Assembly (NCBI GenBank): GCA_027485405.1
Contig: JAIXRB010000189.1
Location: forward strand, 1 to 9,639
Reading direction: 5' to 3'
Origin: Leptospiraceae bacterium
GTDB taxonomy: Bacteria > Spirochaetota > Leptospiria > Leptospirales > Leptospiraceae
DNA: 9,639 nt
Positions 6,621 to 9,639 of the stretch are shown piece after piece; the first letter of the stretch is position 1, and each line of letters starts with the position of its first letter. Made by a program: the position numbers and the translations under genes. The notes under the pieces were generated by a model. That model had not been told where the DNA came from. It searched no databases and saw only the letters and a list, made by a program, of their open reading frames with translations.

Positions 6621-7514
6621 TCAATCTGGGAAAAATTCGCGAATTGCTTGGTAGACCAATTCTGGGTTTTCCCAATGCGGGTAGTGTCCTAGGTTTTCGA
6701 AAGCCTGAAACTTCGCATTTTTAAACTTCATGGATTGTAAAGCTTTCATAAGATGAGCGCCCGAAACTGGGTCCTCGGAGCCGTTTAGAAAAAGAAGTGG
6801 GACTTTGGTTTCTTGGAGTGCCTTTTCCCAACGGGTCTTGTTTTGTTTTCGATCTTTCATATAGTGCAACAAAACGTGCGATAACCGAGAGTTGCCAGGA
6901 TACAAGATGATCTTCCAAAGAGCGGCAATTTCCTTGGCATCTGGTTGGGTGTCTTTTCCGAATACTTTGGCAAATGCTTTGCCGAACGATTCTTCAGAAA
7001 TGAATTTGACTAAGATAGAACCCAAAATGGGAAGAGAGAGAAGTTTTTGAACAAAAGTGGGTCTATGCAAATCGGGCAAAAGGCCCCCATTCAAAAAAAC
7101 TACTCCGTCAATTTGGTAGGTTTGAGCTGAACCTCTTTCAGCCTGTCTTGCCAAAAGCTCTTGCCCAACGCTTACGGCATAATCATGAAAGACAAAACGA
7201 ACTCTTTTAAGAGCTTGTTTGTCGATAAACGATTCTAAAAGATCAGCTTGTTTGTGAATCGAATATGGAAATTTTTTTGGCTTTGCCGAATACCCAAAGC
7301 CCAGAAAATCTAAGACCGAAACACTATAGTAGCGAGTAAGTCCAGCAAAGATCTTGGAATAATCCCAAGAAGAAGTTGGGTATCCATGTAACAAGATAAT
7401 GTTAGAGCCACGACCTTCTCGGATATAGAATATTTGATTTTTTTCGAATTCAAAGTACTTTCCTAAAGAAAGCCATTCTGTAGAATTTTTTTTGGGAAGT
7501 GAAGCTGTATCCAT
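6621..7514 (-). CDS. Alpha/beta hydrolase, MEST/PEG1-like
   Basis: This 297-residue alpha/beta-hydrolase-fold protein has no visible signal peptide. The oxyanion segment is LLHGYPTSSWDY (41-52), followed by VLDFLGFGYSAKP (67-79). The nucleophile elbow is FHDYAVS (109-115), with Asp111 in place of serine, as in epoxide hydrolases and haloalkane dehalogenases. The likely acid is Asp248 (GSEDPV) and the base His277 (LGHYPHWENPE). Many segments match vertebrate MEST as I recall it: HGxPTSSxD, DFLGFGxSxKP, YSIxxQA, HDYxxxxxQELL, NGGxxPxxHRP and HYPxxExP. The substrate is unknown. The gene is monocistronic here, converging on cdaR and diverging from the cyclase. AGGATGG lies upstream of the ATG at 13 nt, which is rather far. 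It could be annotated simply as an epoxide-hydrolase-like enzyme. Confidence 0.8.
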   Translation of the reverse strand: MDTASLPKKNSTEWLSLGKYFEFEKNQIFYIREGRGSNIILLHGYPTSSWDYSKIFAGLTRYYSVSVLDFLGFGYSAKPKKFPYSIHKQADLLESFIDKQALKRVRFVFHDYAVSVGQELLARQAERGSAQTYQIDGVVFLNGGLLPDLHRPTFVQKLLSLPILGSILVKFISEESFGKAFAKVFGKDTQPDAKEIAALWKIILYPGNSRLSHVLLHYMKDRKQNKTRWEKALQETKVPLLFLNGSEDPVSGAHLMKALQSMKFKNAKFQAFENLGHYPHWENPELVYQAIREFFPD

Positions 7515-7603
7515 AAATTTACAATTCCATCCTAATCCGAGAGACTAGATCGGCAAGAAAGAAGTTGTTTCCCTGAGCCAACGATTTTTCGTATCAATTA
7601 CCA
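7515..7603. promoter_or_regulatory. Divergent intergenic region between hydrolase and cyclase genes
   Basis: This 89-nt gap must carry the promoters of both divergent genes. On the minus strand, TTGCCG followed after 16 nt by TAGGAT is a weak promoter-like match ahead of the hydrolase. On the plus strand, TATCAAT at 7592-7598 resembles a -10 only 5 nt before the cyclase ATG and lacks a well-spaced -35. A short CCGA-N9-TCGG inverted repeat is present. None of these stands out from chance. Confidence 0.2.
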
Positions 7604-9639
7604 ATGGAAACCTTTCCACTTCAGATTTTCCAATTCCCTGAAACTCCTGGAAACAACTGGGAGTTCTTTTGGCTGAAGTTCCCTTACGGTGTACCTGGAA
7701 TTTTAACTTTTATCGTTGGGATTTTTCTCTCGTATTTTTCCTTTCAAAGGATTAAAAAGTCGCCCCCAGAAGAGAGATCTTTCGCGATCAACCTGACCCT
7801 GACATTCTTTAGCTTTGGTTTCTATGGGTTGCTTTTAACAACCAGAGCTTGGATTCAAAACATAGACGACTTGGTCTTATCGAACGACATTCTCTACTTT
7901 TTCGTCACTCCTCTAGCCCCAGCCGCCCACTACCTGGCGTATTACATCACAGGCAAAAAGAACAAAGTACTACTCTATTGGTCTTACCTTTGCTGGGTTT
8001 TGACGGGCTTGGTCTATATTGGAATTCTAACGGGCAATGGATTTTTGACCGATGCCTTTGAACTCCCTTTTGGAAAATACCCAAAAGGTTCTGCTTTCAT
8101 TAGGCCTTGGGGGCTTGTCTCTCCTTTGGGGTATTTATTCCTGATTCTTCCGACCTTCATTTATTATAGAAACCACCTAAGAGCGAACTATCACCCTGCC
8201 TTGTATCATGGGATCAACCTCTTATTTCTTTTTGCATCTTCCAATGCCCCAGCTGTTTTGGGGTATAAGGTGTATCCTGGTGGGTTCTTTCTTTTTATTC
8301 CTTTGGGCATTGTGGCTTTCGGTGTTTTTCGTTCTGACTTTTTAGACGTTAACGAACTCTTGTTCCAAAAGAATGGAATGTTCTACTTTATCTTCGGGCT
8401 ACTAAGCTTTGTTTTGTTATCCATTTCCTTTGGTGTCTCGTTCGGATTCTCTCCTTCTGCTTATTTTGATTCCAAATGGTTCCCATACGGTATACCTCCT
8501 TTGGTCTCAGTCTTTGTTTCTGTTTTTCTCTCGATCGTTGTGGCTGGGGCAGATCCATCTTCCAGGCTAAATCAGCTCTGCGCCTTTGCTTTGATTCTTT
8601 CTGGGTTTTATGGAATGCAGTCTGTTTTATTAAAATTAAACATCGATTATTTGATACAGTTGCGTATTTCCCAATTGAATTTTTTGATTTTCTCATTTGT
8701 TCCCAGCGTTATGGTTCGTTTGGTCTTTGAGGCAATTGCGAAACCAAAACCAAAATGGTTGATTTTGGTGGATCTTGGCTGTGTGATTTGTGCCGCTTTT
8801 TCCCTTACTCCATTTTTGTTCTTTGGTTACTATGATTTCCCTTGGTCTCGAATCCACCATGGCGGTCCGATTGAAATTTTCATCGGAATTGTAGGGGGAA
8901 CAAGTCTTACCATGATGCTCTACACTTTTTACATCAACAGAGAAACGATCAATACAGCTTCCCGCAGAATCCTGGGTTCCTTTTTTCTGATGTCTTCCTT
9001 TCTTTTGGTTTCTATGTTCCCTTCCCATGGATTTCCCATCTACCCAATGTCAGATTTTCAATTTTTACCGGCAGTTATTTTAGGCTATTCTGTCTTAAAG
9101 CACGGGGCACTTTCTCTCGAAGGAAGAACCATCCAGCTTTCTCAAAAACTGGCAAACCTAGGGCTATTGACCATGGGGATTGCTGGATTGCTCTATTTTC
9201 CTTTGATCAAAGACGATTTTGGTTTAGGAGTTTCAGCTTACCACCTCACCATCGTGGTCATTCCGTTGGTTCTATTTAATTATCTGGTGATCTACATCAT
9301 GTCACGACCGCTAGCAGAAGAGCTAGATATCAGTTATTTTCTTTTAGATTTAGAGAAGCAAAAGGCAGACGAAGAAAGGGAAAAAGCTTTGATCATGCAA
9401 GACAAAGCCGAGGAAGCAAGGGAAGAATCGGAAAAATTGCTCTTAAACATTTTGCCTTTTTCTGTTGCCCAAGAATTAAAGTCCAAAGGTTCGGTAACTC
9501 CCGTTCGTTTCGAGAAAGTCACAGTCCTTTTTACAGATTTTAAGGGATTCACTAAAGTAGCAGAAGGAATGGATGAACAAGAGCTCTTGCGTGAGTTAGA
9601 CGCTTGTTTTACCCAATACGACGAAATCTGTTCTCGAAA
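7604..9639 (+). CDS. Membrane-bound class III adenylate/guanylate cyclase with duplicated 7TM-like sensor, cut by right edge
   Basis: The frame is open from ATG 7604 to the window end (678 full codons), with an in-frame stop upstream at 7574-7576. Residues 1 to about 570 are almost wholly hydrophobic, with about 16-17 membrane segments. They fall into two similar halves: FPYGVP at 26-31 recurs as FPYGIP at 293-298, and FIPLGIVAFGV near 231-241 recurs as FLPAVILGYSV near 487-497. A charged heptad-like coiled coil follows (about 585-615), then LLLNILPFSVAQELKSKG, the linker typical of class III cyclases. The catalytic domain opens with VTVLFTDFKGFT, in which Asp645 is the first metal-binding aspartate. 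The second aspartate, the purine-selecting residues and the transition-state Arg/Asn are outside the window, so cAMP versus cGMP cannot be decided. No ribosome site is seen before the ATG. The layout suggests a membrane receptor cyclase that senses an unknown signal. Confidence 0.85.
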   Translation, partial: METFPLQIFQFPETPGNNWEFFWLKFPYGVPGILTFIVGIFLSYFSFQRIKKSPPEERSFAINLTLTFFSFGFYGLLLTTRAWIQNIDDLVLSNDILYFFVTPLAPAAHYLAYYITGKKNKVLLYWSYLCWVLTGLVYIGILTGNGFLTDAFELPFGKYPKGSAFIRPWGLVSPLGYLFLILPTFIYYRNHLRANYHPALYHGINLLFLFASSNAPAVLGYKVYPGGFFLFIPLGIVAFGVFRSDFLDVNELLFQKNGMFYFIFGLLSFVLLSISFGVSFGFSPSAYFDSKWFPYGIPPLVSVFVSVFLSIVVAGADPSSRLNQLCAFALILSGFYGMQSVLLKLNIDYLIQLRISQLNFLIFSFVPSVMVRLVFEAIAKPKPKWLILVDLGCVICAAFSLTPFLFFGYYDFPWSRIHHGGPIEIFIGIVGGTSLTMMLYTFYINRETINTASRRILGSFFLMSSFLLVSMFPSHGFPIYPMSDFQFLPAVILGYSVLKHGALSLEGRTIQLSQKLANLGLLTMGIAGLLYFPLIKDDFGLGVSAYHLTIVVIPLVLFNYLVIYIMSRPLAEELDISYFLLDLEKQKADEEREKALIMQDKAEEAREESEKLLLNILPFSVAQELKSKGSVTPVRFEKVTVLFTDFKGFTKVAEGMDEQELLRELDACFTQYDEICSR

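Noticed and set aside
8388..9028. Minus-strand reading frames antisense to the cyclase gene
   Set aside because: Their basic, low-complexity composition is the expected mirror of a membrane protein, and the plus strand carries a clear continuous gene.

Overview
The window looks like chromosomal DNA of a spirochaete of the Leptospiraceae, most likely a saprophytic Leptospira. This rests on base composition of roughly 40% GC in the lines I counted, on protein style, and on the type of membrane-anchored class III nucleotide cyclase at the right edge. It is inferred from sequence only. There are nine protein-coding genes, tightly packed, with two cut by the window edges. I see no RNA genes, CRISPR arrays, insertion sequences or phage genes, and no gene-free stretch over 300 bases.

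Layout from left to right. (1) The 3' two-thirds of a divergent HAL/PAL/TAL-type aromatic amino acid ammonia-lyase (+, 2-982). (2) A minus-strand pair acting on undecaprenyl phosphate: a WecA/WbpL-type polyprenyl-phosphate sugar-1-phosphate transferase (2975-1947), then 23 nt later a DUF368/PopT-type undecaprenyl-phosphate translocase (1923-934). The translocase gene overlaps the lyase gene tail to tail by 49 nt. (3) A 79-nt divergent intergenic region carrying an inverted repeat. (4) A compact plus-strand operon dapA-dapB-cdaA-cdaR (3055-6607) with junctions of 1-nt overlap, 1-nt gap and 17-nt overlap. (5) A convergent minus-strand alpha/beta hydrolase (7514-6621) resembling the vertebrate MEST/PEG1 protein. 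(6) A divergent plus-strand gene from 7604 running off the right edge. It encodes a very large multipass membrane protein made of two tandem copies of a 7TM-like module, followed by a coiled-coil signalling helix and the start of a class III adenylate/guanylate cyclase domain.

The centre of the window has a cell-envelope theme. dapA and dapB make the precursor of diaminopimelate and lysine. CdaA makes c-di-AMP, which in other bacteria controls osmotic and cell-wall homeostasis, and CdaR is its usual partner. The divergent pair loads sugars onto undecaprenyl phosphate and recycles that carrier. The order dapAB-cdaAR differs from the Firmicute cdaA-cdaR-glmM order. The most interesting leads are the Und-P transferase/translocase pairing, the DAP/c-di-AMP operon, the duplicated 7TM receptor-like module on the cyclase, the MEST-like hydrolase, and the altered active-site loop of the ammonia-lyase.
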